The notes: generated from the letters alone by a model not told the origin. Positions 45,135 to 54,090 are shown, numbered from the stretch's first letter. The stretch is 64,000 bases of DNA from UKL13-2 sp031370625 (GCA_031370625.1 JANMQR010000314.1:1-64000); one strand, 5' to 3'. A program made the numbers and translations.

Positions 45135-45416
45135 TCAGCCACGCGGGCGTGGCGGCATGCGGTCGTTCGACACACGATCATTGCCCGCACCCGGATCGTT
45201 GGGCGAAGTCACGTCATTATTAATTTCATCATCATTGTCGCCATCGCTGTCAGGGCCGCGATCAGAAACAATCACATCGGCACCGGGTGGCGTGTCGCTT
45301 TCATCGTCAAAACCTTGTTCAGCGCTGCGAGTCGGCTTTTCAGAGCGGCCGGGACGGCGGGTTTGTGGAAGATTATCCGGTGTAAGGCTATCGTAGTTTT
45401 CATCAGATCGCTGCAT
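45135..45416 (-). CDS. Small acidic disordered protein
   Basis: ATG 45416 (MQRSDENYDSL) has GGAG nine bases upstream; the frame also permits ATG 45431. The product has ~93 residues, rich in Asp, Asn, Ser and Pro (DDESDTPPGADV, DSDGDNDDEINND), with no hydrophobic segment. It is predicted disordered. No family is recognised. The upstream region carries CGTAGGACGATCA, shared with the PPOX/stress gene region at 34048, which hints at common control. Confidence 0.55.
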   Translation of the reverse strand: MQRSDENYDSLTPDNLPQTRRPGRSEKPTRSAEQGFDDESDTPPGADVIVSDRGPDSDGDNDDEINNDVTSPNDPGAGNDRVSNDRMPPRPRG

Positions 45417-45771
45417 GATTAATTTCTCCATAAATAAGGTGACCTTTTCATCGCTGCTATAACCTTTGCAAGTGCCCTGCCGTCACCGCTGGCATTGGTT
45501 CAATCATCACAAACTGCCATGCCCGGAGACGTAGGACGATCAGCCGAATTTTTGTACGCGTTTTTTGCATCTCCAATTTATTTCATCACAGATCGGTGGA
45601 TCCATCTCGACTGGACGGGCAACATCCGCTAGCACAACGTAGGAATTCACCTTGCTTCCGGCCCTCATTTGTAAGACTTTCCCTACACTTAGACGGGCCG
45701 CTTTCTCACGCACACGCTGTGTTATCGTTATTGCATTCCGCATATTAATTTTTAGAGCGCATTAAGCCGGT
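45417..45771. other. Intergenic region before the phytochrome operon
   Basis: 355 bases between the leftward acidic protein and the rightward heme oxygenase. It contains the CGTAGGACGATCA motif (45530-45542). A minus frame of 67 codons (45540-45743) lacks a ribosome site and is not accepted as a gene. The phytochrome operon promoter is expected here but was not pinned down. Confidence 0.45.
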
Positions 45772-46464
45772 ATGACCATTTGTCCAGCTACTGACCCCAT
45801 TGCTCAAATTGAGATCTTAGCTGCAATCGTCAAGGCGCCTTCGATCCTCACTCGGCTCCGGCTCGAAACTCGAAATGAGCACGAGGCCGTCGAGCAGGTG
45901 CTTGATTTGATGGCTGCGTCATTAACACGAGAAGGGTATCGCCAACGCCTCGAGCAGTTCTACGGCTTTTATGCGCCGCTCGAAAAAGCTTTGCTTTTAC
46001 GCGGTAAAGATAAGTCCACGCAGTCACTGCCACCAAGCACATGTTCTGCGTTGGTCTCGCGCTTGAATAAAAGCGCGCTGCTGAAAAAAGATCTTCGCCA
46101 TCTCGGCATCGCGACCCGAGATTTACCGCTCTGCCCTGCTCTTCCACCACAACACACCCACGCTGACATTCTGGGCGCATTGTATGTAATGGAGGGTGCA
46201 ACATTGGGTGGTCGCCTGATCACGCAACACATTCGAGCCACGCTCGGGATTACGCCGAATACCGGCGGTAGTTTTTTTGAAGGCTACGGTTACAACACTG
46301 GAAAGATGTGGCAAACCATGCGCCAGTTGTTGGTCAACGGCGCATCTGATGCCTCCACTGAAAACGCGATCGTGACCAACGCGATCACCACCTTCGCCAG
46401 CCTGCGTCGCTGGTGCCAATTGAGCCCGAAACGCACCCAAACAGAGACGACTCGCCATGCATGA
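45772..46464 (+). CDS. bphO: Biliverdin-producing heme oxygenase BphO
   Basis: The protein has 230 residues. The haem-ligand helix is LRLETRNEHEAVEQVLDLM with proximal His at 37. The distal-helix region GALYVMEGATLGGRLITQH is diagnostic of the BphO/HemO group. It opens haem to give biliverdin IX, the chromophore of bacteriophytochromes. The first ~27 residues are longer than in many relatives, so a later start is possible, but the ATG at 45772 is the first usable one. It overlaps the phytochrome gene by 8 bases (ATGCATGA), a coupled pair. Confidence 0.93.
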   Translation: MTICPATDPIAQIEILAAIVKAPSILTRLRLETRNEHEAVEQVLDLMAASLTREGYRQRLEQFYGFYAPLEKALLLRGKDKSTQSLPPSTCSALVSRLNKSALLKKDLRHLGIATRDLPLCPALPPQHTHADILGALYVMEGATLGGRLITQHIRATLGITPNTGGSFFEGYGYNTGKMWQTMRQLLVNGASDASTENAIVTNAITTFASLRRWCQLSPKRTQTETTRHA

Positions 46465-48877
46465 AAGCGCGAACAAAAATCTGCTTGGCGCAACTGCCGC
46501 TGAAGCGCCAGAAACCACCGGTGCCCAGCCATGGGGTACCGAGCCCTACAGCACCAAGCGCGATGGCGCCAGCATCACCGACTGCGACGCAGAGCCGGTA
46601 CGCACGCCCGGGTGCATACAGGCACACGGTGCGCTACTGGTGCTGCGCCGGTCAGACCTGTCGATCTTGCAGGCAAGTGAAAACACCCAGGCTATTCTGG
46701 GTCAGGCGGCCTCAGAGCTGCTTGGTCGCAATGTAGCGGTGGTTGTCAAGCTGGAGGGTGAGACTCAATTGCGCAACATCCTGGCCGCCGAGCCGATCGA
46801 GCGCAACCCGACTTACGTTTTCACAATGCCCGAAGGCGAGCATGTTAGCGCGCTGGACGTGACGCTGCACACCATCGATGGCTTGGTGCTGATGGAGTTT
46901 GAACCCTTGGGAGTCAGCCACACCGGGAGCGCCGTTGCCCCCATGCCGTTTGCGACACGCGCTCAACCCGATTACTACGCGATCATCAAGAAAACGGTTA
47001 CCCGGCTGCAGTTGGCCAATACCCTGCAGCAGTTCTGCCAGGTGCTCGCGGACGAAGTCAGCCTCGTGTCCGGCATGGAACGGGTGATGATCTATAAATT
47101 TCATGCCGACCATCACGGTGAAGTCGTTGCCGAAAGTCTGCTCGGCGACCAGCCGCCCTGGCTAGGCCTGCATTATCCGGCCGAAGATATTCCGAAACCG
47201 GCGCGCGATATGTTTGCCAAGACCTGGATCCGCCCGGTACCCGACACTAACGTCGCGCTGGCCGAAATGACACCTCTGCTAAATCCCGATACCGGCAAGT
47301 CTCTGGACATGACGCACTGCGCGCTGCGCGGTGTATCCATGTTGTATACCGAATACTTGAAAAACATGGGCGTTTCGGCCGGCCTGACGATGGCACTGCG
47401 TCGTGGCAACGAGCTGTGGGGCCTTATCACCTGCCACCATTACAGCGGGCCTCGCGCGGTGCCGTATCAGTTGCGTGCGGCCTGCGAGTTTTTAGCACAA
47501 GTCGGCTCGCTGCAACTGCAGGCCGTTGAAGACCGTGAAAACGCGGCCTACCGCATTAAACTGGAAGAAGTTAACCAGCAACTGCTAACGATGGCCGCGC
47601 AGGAAGGCGGGCTTGCGTCGATCACAGACGGGAAACCGTCGCTTTTAGACGCCATGCATGCCAGCGGCGCGGCGCTATTCCATCGCGACAGATGGTGGCG
47701 GATTGGCCAGACACCCGAGGAGATACAGTTGGACGCGCTTGCTGCGTGGCTGATGGCGCATCTCCACACCAATTCGCTGACAGACTCGGTTTACGCCACC
47801 GAGTCGCTCATCGCTGACTATCCGCCAGCCGCAGCCTTTTCTCATGTGGCCAGCGGTTTGCTCGCCGCGCCGTTGTCGTACAGCGGACAAAACCTGATGA
47901 TGTGGTTCCGGCCTGAAGTGATTCAAACCGTGAATTGGGGCGGGGATCCGCGCGACAAGCCGATGATACCGAGTCCGTTCGGCAGTCGCCGGATGCCCCG
48001 GCGCAGTTTTGAGCGGTTCACCGAGTCGGTTCGGCATCATGCTTTTCCGTGGTTGCAGGTCGAGATTGACGCAGCGGCGCGGCTGCGTTCGTTGATCATG
48101 GAGCTGGTCATCGTGCGTGCCGAGCGGATGGCCGGCCTGAATGCCGATCTGGCACGCAGCAACGAAGAGCTTGACGCGTTTGCCTATGTGGCCAGCCATG
48201 ACTTGAAGGAGCCGCTGCGCGGCATCCATAAGTACGCCCACCAGCTAATGGAAGCAGCATCGGGGGACGAGGAAGAAAAACGCAAGCTCAACGGCCTGAT
48301 GCGCCTGACCTTGCGCATGGACAGCCTGCTCGATTCGCTGCTGCATTTTTCGCGCGTGGGCCGCGAAGATTTGACGCTGGAAGAAGTTGATCTGAACGAC
48401 GTCTTGGCCGACGCGATCGAGATGGTCAGCTCCCGCACCAGCGATGGCCGCACGCAGATCGCGGCACCGCGCCCGTTGCCGCAGATCGTGGGTGACCGCG
48501 TCCGGATTCGTGAAGTGCTGGTCAATCTATTGTCGAATGGGCTGAAGTACAACGACAAGACGAACAAGCAAGTCGAAGTGGGTTTTATCGAGGCGCATGA
48601 ATCGTTGTTGCGTAGCAGTTTTCCCAAATCAAGCGATGGGCAAACCGTGTACTACGTTCGCGACAACGGCATTGGCATAGCGCCCCGCCATTTCGAGCAG
48701 GTGTTCAAGATGTTCAAGCGCCTGCATGGCCGCGAAGAGTATGGCGGCGGTGCCGGTGCTGGCCTGACAATCGTAAAGAAGCTGGTCGAGCGGCATCGCG
48801 GGCAGGTCTGGCCAGAGTCCGCAGTCGGTGATGGCAGCACGTTTTTCTTTACCCTTAGTGCGATGGACGAAACCTGA
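46457..48877 (+). CDS. bphP: Bacteriophytochrome histidine kinase BphP
   Basis: The protein has 806 residues, a normal length. The PAS domain begins with the chromophore site: Cys43 in TDCDAEPVRTPG lies where bacteriophytochromes attach biliverdin. A second Cys (53, PGCIQAHG) replaces the usual Ser. The GAF domain has PAEDIPKPARDMF, RPVPDTN and the two-His segment ITCHHYSG. The PHY tongue motif is PRRSFERF. HisKA has the phosphorylated His581 in ASHDLKEPLRG. The ATPase shows the N box EVLVNLLSNGLKYND, then DNGIGIA and GGGAGAGLTIVKK. It senses red/far-red light and phosphorylates a response regulator, most simply the next gene. The stop is one base short of the next ATG. Confidence 0.96.
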   Translation: MHESANKNLLGATAAEAPETTGAQPWGTEPYSTKRDGASITDCDAEPVRTPGCIQAHGALLVLRRSDLSILQASENTQAILGQAASELLGRNVAVVVKLEGETQLRNILAAEPIERNPTYVFTMPEGEHVSALDVTLHTIDGLVLMEFEPLGVSHTGSAVAPMPFATRAQPDYYAIIKKTVTRLQLANTLQQFCQVLADEVSLVSGMERVMIYKFHADHHGEVVAESLLGDQPPWLGLHYPAEDIPKPARDMFAKTWIRPVPDTNVALAEMTPLLNPDTGKSLDMTHCALRGVSMLYTEYLKNMGVSAGLTMALRRGNELWGLITCHHYSGPRAVPYQLRAACEFLAQVGSLQLQAVEDRENAAYRIKLEEVNQQLLTMAAQEGGLASITDGKPSLLDAMHASGAALFHRDRWWRIGQTPEEIQLDALAAWLMAHLHTNSLTDSVYATESLIADYPPAAAFSHVASGLLAAPLSYSGQNLMMWFRPEVIQTVNWGGDPRDKPMIPSPFGSRRMPRRSFERFTESVRHHAFPWLQVEIDAAARLRSLIMELVIVRAERMAGLNADLARSNEELDAFAYVASHDLKEPLRGIHKYAHQLMEAASGDEEEKRKLNGLMRLTLRMDSLLDSLLHFSRVGREDLTLEEVDLNDVLADAIEMVSSRTSDGRTQIAAPRPLPQIVGDRVRIREVLVNLLSNGLKYNDKTNKQVEVGFIEAHESLLRSSFPKSSDGQTVYYVRDNGIGIAPRHFEQVFKMFKRLHGREEYGGGAGAGLTIVKKLVERHRGQVWPESAVGDGSTFFFTLSAMDET

Positions 48878-48878
48878 C

Positions 48879-49352
48879 ATGCCCGCGCCAATTTCCGCAT
48901 CACTTGCTGAGTCGATCCTTGTCGTTGAAGATTCCGACGAGGATTTCGACACCTTGGTCGAGGCAGCACGTGGCCTTGGCGAGACACCAATCATTCACCG
49001 TGTGCTGTCGGGCGGAGATTGTCTGGCACTTTTGCGCGGCGAAGGCGGCACCCATCAAGCGCCTCTGCCCTTACTGCCGTCCCTGATCTTCATGGACCTC
49101 AACTCTCACGGTGTTGATGGCCGTGAAGCTTTGGTAGTCATCAAATCCGAACCGCGGGTCAAAGAGATTCCTCTGGTGATATTGACCACCTCGGCCAATC
49201 CCAAAGACCTGACTTTCTGCTATCAAGCGGGTGCCAATGCATATCACGTCAAACCGGTGCGTCATGATCAGTACCTGCTGTTACTGCGCTCCATATTGCG
49301 TTACTGGTTTGAGACCGCCACGCTTCAACACCCGATGGCCGGAGCCGATTGA
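48879..49352 (+). CDS. Phytochrome-associated response regulator (Rcp-type)
   Basis: The true start is ATG 48879, directly after the bphP stop (48875-48877). The product has 157 residues and is a stand-alone receiver: acidic pair ILVVEDSDEDF, phospho-acceptor Asp in LIFMDLNSHGVDGREAL, Thr in VILTTSANPKD, Lys in HVKPVRHD. This domain form resembles Rcp-type regulators paired with phytochromes. There is no output domain, so it probably signals to another kinase or acts by protein contact. Its stop overlaps the ATG of the hybrid kinase (TGATG). Confidence 0.92.
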   Translation: MPAPISASLAESILVVEDSDEDFDTLVEAARGLGETPIIHRVLSGGDCLALLRGEGGTHQAPLPLLPSLIFMDLNSHGVDGREALVVIKSEPRVKEIPLVILTTSANPKDLTFCYQAGANAYHVKPVRHDQYLLLLRSILRYWFETATLQHPMAGAD

Positions 49353-52252
49353 TGTCGCATACTGAAAAATTACCGCTGCAGCCTTGGTGCATCTTCATCA
49401 TTGACGAAAGCCCTGATGACCGGGCTGATATTCGCCGCATGCTGCTGGGTGGCCTGGAGCGGAGATTAACTTTTATTGAGGCCGAGTCGGGAGGCGGCGG
49501 TATCAAAGCCGTACTAGGTGCCGCGCAACCGCCCGACTGCATTGTCCTGCACTACAACCTGCCGGATATGTGTGCACCGGAGTTGCTGGCCGCCTTGATT
49601 GGGCCTGACGGTATGCCGATTTGCCCGGTGGTGGTGGTGACTGGCGGTGCCAACCGCGAAGAGGGCCGCTTGGCTCTGCGCGCTGGTGCGCAGGACTACA
49701 TCGCCAAGGACTGGACCAACCCGAGCGCCCTCACCCGTGCCGTCGAAAACGCCAGTGAAAGCTGGGCCATGGCGCGTGAGCTGCGCGAAAGCAAAGGGGC
49801 GCTGCGCCTGGTCACTGACCGCGAAACATTTCGCAGCGTATTTGGCGACGCGACGCGTGGCCTGACGGAAGAGCATGAGCTCAGGCGTGTGGCTTCACAT
49901 CTGCTGGGCGTTCACCTGCAAGTCAGCCGCGTCCTGTACGGTGAGGTGGTGGGTGAAGAAGCCATCGTGATCGGGCAGAGCTACGTCAGCGGTGTGCACC
50001 AGATAGAAGGCAGCTACAGGCTCAAAGACTATGGCCCGAAGTTGTTAAACACTTTCCTATGTGGCGAAAACGTGGTTGTGTCGGACATACGCACTGATAG
50101 CGGCTACTCTGAGAGCGAAAAAGCAGCCTACGCCGACTTGAAGATTGTGGCCAATCTGACTGTTCCTATTTTGAAAAATGGGCGGCTGGTGGCTGTACTC
50201 GGTATTCACCATCATGCACCACGTCAATGGACCGCGAACGACATGGCCATCTCGCGGGAAATCGCCGAGCGCACATGGGCCGCGGTGGAACATGTGCGGG
50301 CTGAAAGAAAACTTCATGCCAACGAGCTGCAACTCTCGCAGATGCTGGACATCATGCCGTCTTTCTCGGTGGTGCTGACGGGGCCATCGCATGTGTTTAA
50401 GCTGGTCAACCAGGCTTACTTCGACCTGATTAAACGCGGCCCGGAGATCATCGGGAAAACCTTCGTGGAGGCATTGCCGGAGCTGGCCGATCAGCCCTTT
50501 CCGGCTTTGCTTGATGAGGTTTACCGTACTGGTCAACCGTTTGAGGCCAAATCGATGATGGCAAAGCTCAAGTTGGGGCCAGACGGGAAGTTGATCGATA
50601 TGTTTTTTGATTTTTCGTATTTGCCATTGCGAGACGTTAACGAAAAGGTATCGGGTGTTTTTATTCATGGTGTGGATCGCACTGCCGAAGCGAAGGCGAA
50701 CGAAGCACTGGCTCGGCGGGAGCGCGAAATACGCAGCGTGACCGAAAATACCCCGGATGTGCTGACGCGCTTTGACCGCCAGTTTCGCCATGTGTTTGTC
50801 AACTCGGTGATTGAGAAATTCACTGGCCGGCCAGTGGCAGAAGTTTTGGGCAAAACCAATCGTGAGTTGGACATGCCGGAACAACTTTGCGAGCAGTGGG
50901 AACAGGCCATCTCGCATGTGTTTGATCATAACGAGCACACATCGCTGGATTTTTCGTGGCAAACACAAATCGGCGTGCGTCATTTTTCGTGTCGTCTGGT
51001 GCCCGAGCATAATGAGCGCGGGCAGGTGGAGTCGGTGCTGGCGGTGACCCACGACATTACTAATCGTCGCGCCTATGAGCAGCGGCTGCTGGAGCAGGAC
51101 GTGCGCAAGGATGAATTTCTGGCGACTCTGGCGCATGAGCTACGAAACCCACTGGCCCCCATACGCACCGGCTTGCAGGTGCTCAAACTTACGCCCAAAG
51201 CAGATGTCGTTGCGCGTACGTTGCCGGTGATGGAGCGGCAGTTGGGGCAGCTGGTGCGCTTGATTGACGATCTGCTTGATGTTTCGCGGATCAGCAGCGG
51301 CAAGATTGTGTTGAAGCGCGAGCGCATTGCCTTTCAGGAAGTTGCCGCGGTCGCGCTGGAGGCATCACGGCCCGCCATTGATGCCGCAGGCCATACGCTA
51401 AACATCGACTGGCCGAGCGAGGCGGTATGGCTGGACGCGGATGCGACCCGGCTGACGCAAATACTCAGCAACCTGCTGACCAATTCGGCCAAGTACATGC
51501 GCCCAGGTGGTCAGATTAAATTTTCTGCGCGGCGAGAAAATGAAAACATTTTAATCACGGTAGCGGACACCGGCATGGGCATTCCCGCCGATATGCTGGA
51601 CACGGTGTTCGATATGTTCACGCAAATCAATCGCACGCTGGATCGCGCACAAGGCGGCATGGGCATCGGCTTGTCACTGGTAAAAAACCTGGTTGAAATG
51701 CATGGTGGCTCGGTTTATGCCGCCAGCGACGGTGTTGATCAGGGCAGCGAATTTATCGTCAGCCTGCCGATCATCGCCGTGGTAGCCGCCGATGCGCTCG
51801 CGCCTGCCCTTTCTTATCCGCCTGCTCAAGGTGTTGCTCATTTGCCACGCCGCATCTTGGTGGTCGATGACAACGTCGACGCTGCCGAGACCATGGCCCT
51901 GTTGCTGGAGCTGTCGGGCCACGATGCGCGTTCGGCGTTCAGTGGCCAAGAGGCGCTCGAGGTCGCGTTTTCTTTTCATCCCGAGGCGGTGTTTCTGGAT
52001 ATCGGCTTGCCCGGCATGAATGGTTATGAAGTGGCGCGCCAACTGCTGGCCAATCCGGCCACAGCTGCGAGCAAATTGATTGCGTTAACCGGCTGGGGCA
52101 GCGAAAACGATATTCGAAAATCAACCAGTGCAGGCTTTCATGCCCACTTGACCAAGCCGGTGGATCCGGACGCGGTCGAGGCGATACTGTCTACGCTTTT
52201 GCATTCGCATAAGTCCAGCGCTGACGACTCTTTTTCTCGAGCCAACAACTGA
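49352..52252 (+). CDS. Hybrid histidine kinase with N-terminal pseudo-receiver
   Basis: The protein has ~966 residues with the ATG at 49352. Order: receiver-like domain (1-120), GAF (~170-310), PAS (~330-450), PAS (~455-570), HisKA with ATLAHELRNPLAP, ATPase (LSNLLTNSAKYMRPGG, DTGMGIP, GGMGIGLSLVKN), and a C-terminal receiver with intact acceptor (AVFLDIGLPGMNGYE). In the N-terminal receiver the acceptor position reads IVLHYNLPDM, so His (codon CAC) replaces Asp. The acidic pair (IIDESPDD) and Lys (YIAKDW) remain. It therefore probably docks a partner instead of being phosphorylated there. It likely takes part in the phytochrome cascade as a second kinase; its own signal is unknown. Confidence 0.93.
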   Translation: MSHTEKLPLQPWCIFIIDESPDDRADIRRMLLGGLERRLTFIEAESGGGGIKAVLGAAQPPDCIVLHYNLPDMCAPELLAALIGPDGMPICPVVVVTGGANREEGRLALRAGAQDYIAKDWTNPSALTRAVENASESWAMARELRESKGALRLVTDRETFRSVFGDATRGLTEEHELRRVASHLLGVHLQVSRVLYGEVVGEEAIVIGQSYVSGVHQIEGSYRLKDYGPKLLNTFLCGENVVVSDIRTDSGYSESEKAAYADLKIVANLTVPILKNGRLVAVLGIHHHAPRQWTANDMAISREIAERTWAAVEHVRAERKLHANELQLSQMLDIMPSFSVVLTGPSHVFKLVNQAYFDLIKRGPEIIGKTFVEALPELADQPFPALLDEVYRTGQPFEAKSMMAKLKLGPDGKLIDMFFDFSYLPLRDVNEKVSGVFIHGVDRTAEAKANEALARREREIRSVTENTPDVLTRFDRQFRHVFVNSVIEKFTGRPVAEVLGKTNRELDMPEQLCEQWEQAISHVFDHNEHTSLDFSWQTQIGVRHFSCRLVPEHNERGQVESVLAVTHDITNRRAYEQRLLEQDVRKDEFLATLAHELRNPLAPIRTGLQVLKLTPKADVVARTLPVMERQLGQLVRLIDDLLDVSRISSGKIVLKRERIAFQEVAAVALEASRPAIDAAGHTLNIDWPSEAVWLDADATRLTQILSNLLTNSAKYMRPGGQIKFSARRENENILITVADTGMGIPADMLDTVFDMFTQINRTLDRAQGGMGIGLSLVKNLVEMHGGSVYAASDGVDQGSEFIVSLPIIAVVAADALAPALSYPPAQGVAHLPRRILVVDDNVDAAETMALLLELSGHDARSAFSGQEALEVAFSFHPEAVFLDIGLPGMNGYEVARQLLANPATAASKLIALTGWGSENDIRKSTSAGFHAHLTKPVDPDAVEAILSTLLHSHKSSADDSFSRANN

Positions 52253-52296
52253 AAAAAGTCGGCAAGAAATTCACTTTTTTGAAACCAATTTCTACC

Positions 52297-53019
52297 ATGT
52301 CAACCATCGCCGATAAAGCACCAGCGGTTTCTGCAGACCCTCCTTTACTGCCTTCAGAATTGTCGGCGCAGTGGCGGGCCGAAGCGGCCAATTACGCGGT
52401 GTTGCGCCGAATCGCGCCGGCGCTTCGCCACGACGTGGCGGGATTGATGCAGCCGCTCGGCATGCTGATGATGGTGCTGCAACGGCGCATGCAAATGCCG
52501 GATCCGGATCTGGCGGCGATTAGTAAAAACGTCGCCTCGGTCAACGCGCTCACCAAGGAGGCGACCGCCGGTTGTATGAATGCGATGGGATGGATGGTGA
52601 CAGGCGACGACGCGCCGACTGCCTTGCGAACTGCGGTCAACGAGGCCATCAAATTGCTGGAGATGGAATTCGCAGCGACGGCGCTGGAACTGGTCAACGG
52701 CATTGCCGATGACCAAGCCGTTGCGCCGAAAAACTTTCTCCACAGTGTACTGACGGGCGCACTGTTGGCGTTTTGTGATCAGCGCACGGCAGGGGCCGCG
52801 CTGGAAATCAAATTTGAAGCTGGCAGCCGCGATGAAAGGCCGCGCCTCAAGCTGTGTATGCTGCCAGGCGATGCGTCCAAATTGTCGGCACCCACAGAAA
52901 TGACTCGACCATCGCGCGCGATTGATTGGTCCGATGTCGAGGCCATGGCGAACTCGTTTAACGTCACAATGGCCAGAGGCGAAGGTTGGCTAACGCTGAG
53001 TTTGCCGGTCACCGGGTGA
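52297..53019 (+). CDS. Kinase-like dimerisation/phosphotransfer protein
   Basis: ATG 52297 (MSTIADKAP) is used; the frame is open to a TTG at 52279. The product has 240 residues. A central helix ALRHDVAGLMQPLGMLMMVLQRR looks like a HisKA-type phospho-acceptor helix with the HD pair. The rest resembles a degenerate ATPase or DHp domain of histidine-phosphotransferase type (no N box, no glycine-rich lid). It lies 44 bases after the hybrid kinase and is probably the last gene of the phytochrome operon. A phospho-relay or adapter role is inference. Confidence 0.68.
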   Translation: MSTIADKAPAVSADPPLLPSELSAQWRAEAANYAVLRRIAPALRHDVAGLMQPLGMLMMVLQRRMQMPDPDLAAISKNVASVNALTKEATAGCMNAMGWMVTGDDAPTALRTAVNEAIKLLEMEFAATALELVNGIADDQAVAPKNFLHSVLTGALLAFCDQRTAGAALEIKFEAGSRDERPRLKLCMLPGDASKLSAPTEMTRPSRAIDWSDVEAMANSFNVTMARGEGWLTLSLPVTG

Positions 53020-53040
53020 TGCTCAGCACGGTAGCACGGT

Positions 53041-53109
53041 AGGTCGGGCTGGCCTCATTAAGCCCAACATCGGTGATGGCGCGATGTTGCACTAACGCCG
53101 ATGTTGGGC
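53041..53109. repeat. Palindromic dispersed repeat 1
   Basis: GCCCAACATCGG (53062-53073) and CCGATGTTGGGC (53098-53109) form a perfect 12-bp inverted repeat with a 24-base loop. It is preceded by GTAGGTCGGGCT-like sequence as in REP-type repeats of proteobacteria. It lies downstream of the phytochrome operon and may act as a transcript end. Confidence 0.7.
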
Positions 53110-53160
53110 AAACGATGAAACTGTTTATCTAACCTACTAATTTCCGATTTCAGTGTTTTA

Positions 53161-53246
53161 GGATGGGTGGAGCGGCTTTTTGCGATACCCATCATCGGTG
53201 TCGAAATGCTTGATGGGTATCGCTAAAGTTCGCTTCACCCACCCCC
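53161..53246. repeat. Palindromic dispersed repeat 2 (nested inverted repeat)
   Basis: The inner perfect 12-bp pair GCGATACCCATC (53182-53193) / GATGGGTATCGC (53212-53223) is flanked by an outer pair GGGTGGAGCG (53165-53174) / CGCTTCACCC (53231-53240) with one mismatch. This is the GATGGGTATCGC-type repeat often seen in many copies in proteobacterial genomes. No gene lies in 53020-53446. Confidence 0.75.
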
Positions 53247-53347
53247 GACATCTAATTTCAGAAGTTGATGTTGCGCGCCATGCGCTTTTCAACTTGGTGA
53301 CTTGGGTGGTAAAAAGCGCCTACAACGTGTAAGAAAAGCAGCGTTGC

Positions 53348-53387
53348 GTGCGCTAGCGCACAGTCAGATCGTGTAGGAGTCCTACAC
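53348..53387. promoter_or_regulatory. Two adjacent palindromes upstream of the CHRD gene
   Basis: GTGCGCTAGCGCAC (53348-53361) is a perfect 14-bp palindrome. GTGTAGGAGTCCTACAC (53371-53387) is a perfect 8-bp inverted repeat around a central G. They lie 60-100 bases before the start of the CHRD gene and could be operator sites. Confidence 0.45.
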
Positions 53388-53446
53388 AATGCAGTGTGAG
53401 CTTGCCTGTTCGTTGTCTGTTCCTGCGTGGACTTTTGGAGAAACTG

Positions 53447-53908
53447 ATGAATTACTTTCGTATGCGGTTGTGGATTGGCGTTTTCGCCGGTTTGTTGACC
53501 TTGGGTTCAAGTTTAAGCGCGCACAGTGCGACGCCGGTTTCCAGCGAGACCATTGACATGACCGCGAGCTTGTCACCCAAGAGTGAAGTACCGCCGGTGG
53601 ATTCCGCCGCCACCGGCAGCGTCATCATAAAATTTGATAAAAAGACCAGTCTGTTGAGCTACACGATTACGTTTGCGAATCTTGGCGGCGCGGTCACGGC
53701 AGCACACTTTCATGGCCCTGCTCCGGTGGGGAAAAATGCGGGTATTGCCGCGCCGATCAAGGGTGCGATGATTAGTCCGATGACCGGCGGGGTGACATTA
53801 AACGCGGCGCAGTCAGCCGACTTGCTGGCGGGCATGTGGTATGTGAATTTGCACACGGCGGCGAATCCAAATGGTGAAATTCGCGGGCAAGTGATCACTC
53901 AGCCTTGA
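53447..53908 (+). CDS. Exported CHRD-domain protein
   Basis: ATG 53447 (MNYFRMRLWIGVF) has GGAG six bases upstream; the frame is open to 53396. A signal peptide ends at LSAHSA. The mature part (~125 residues) is one CHRD domain: SLSPKSEVPPVDSAATGS, AAHFHGPAPVGKNAG, GMWYVNLHTAANPNGEIRGQV. CHRD domains are beta-rich modules of secreted proteins; the function is unknown in bacteria, though the two His-Gly sites can bind metal in some relatives. A stand-alone gene with its own upstream palindromes. Confidence 0.9.
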   Translation: MNYFRMRLWIGVFAGLLTLGSSLSAHSATPVSSETIDMTASLSPKSEVPPVDSAATGSVIIKFDKKTSLLSYTITFANLGGAVTAAHFHGPAPVGKNAGIAAPIKGAMISPMTGGVTLNAAQSADLLAGMWYVNLHTAANPNGEIRGQVITQP

Positions 53909-54090
53909 AAGAGCGCTCCTTCATGCGAGTTTTATGCAGCAGCGCTGCATCGCGTCGATGCTATGGCCGCAAATGCGCGGCATCGTCGGCGATGGTGTCC
54001 AAGCACACTGGTTTGCAGCGCGAGAATATGAATACCCAATATCGTTATGTGCTGTACCATACAAAGTTCGATACCGCTCATAGCGAATCT

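Noticed and set aside
45540..45743. 67-codon minus frame before bphO
   Set aside because: No ribosome site and no recognisable sequence; it covers the region where the operon promoter should lie.
49514..51136. Minus-strand frames of 120 and 359 codons within the hybrid kinase
   Set aside because: The plus strand encodes a complete multi-domain kinase here; the opposite frames are composition shadows.
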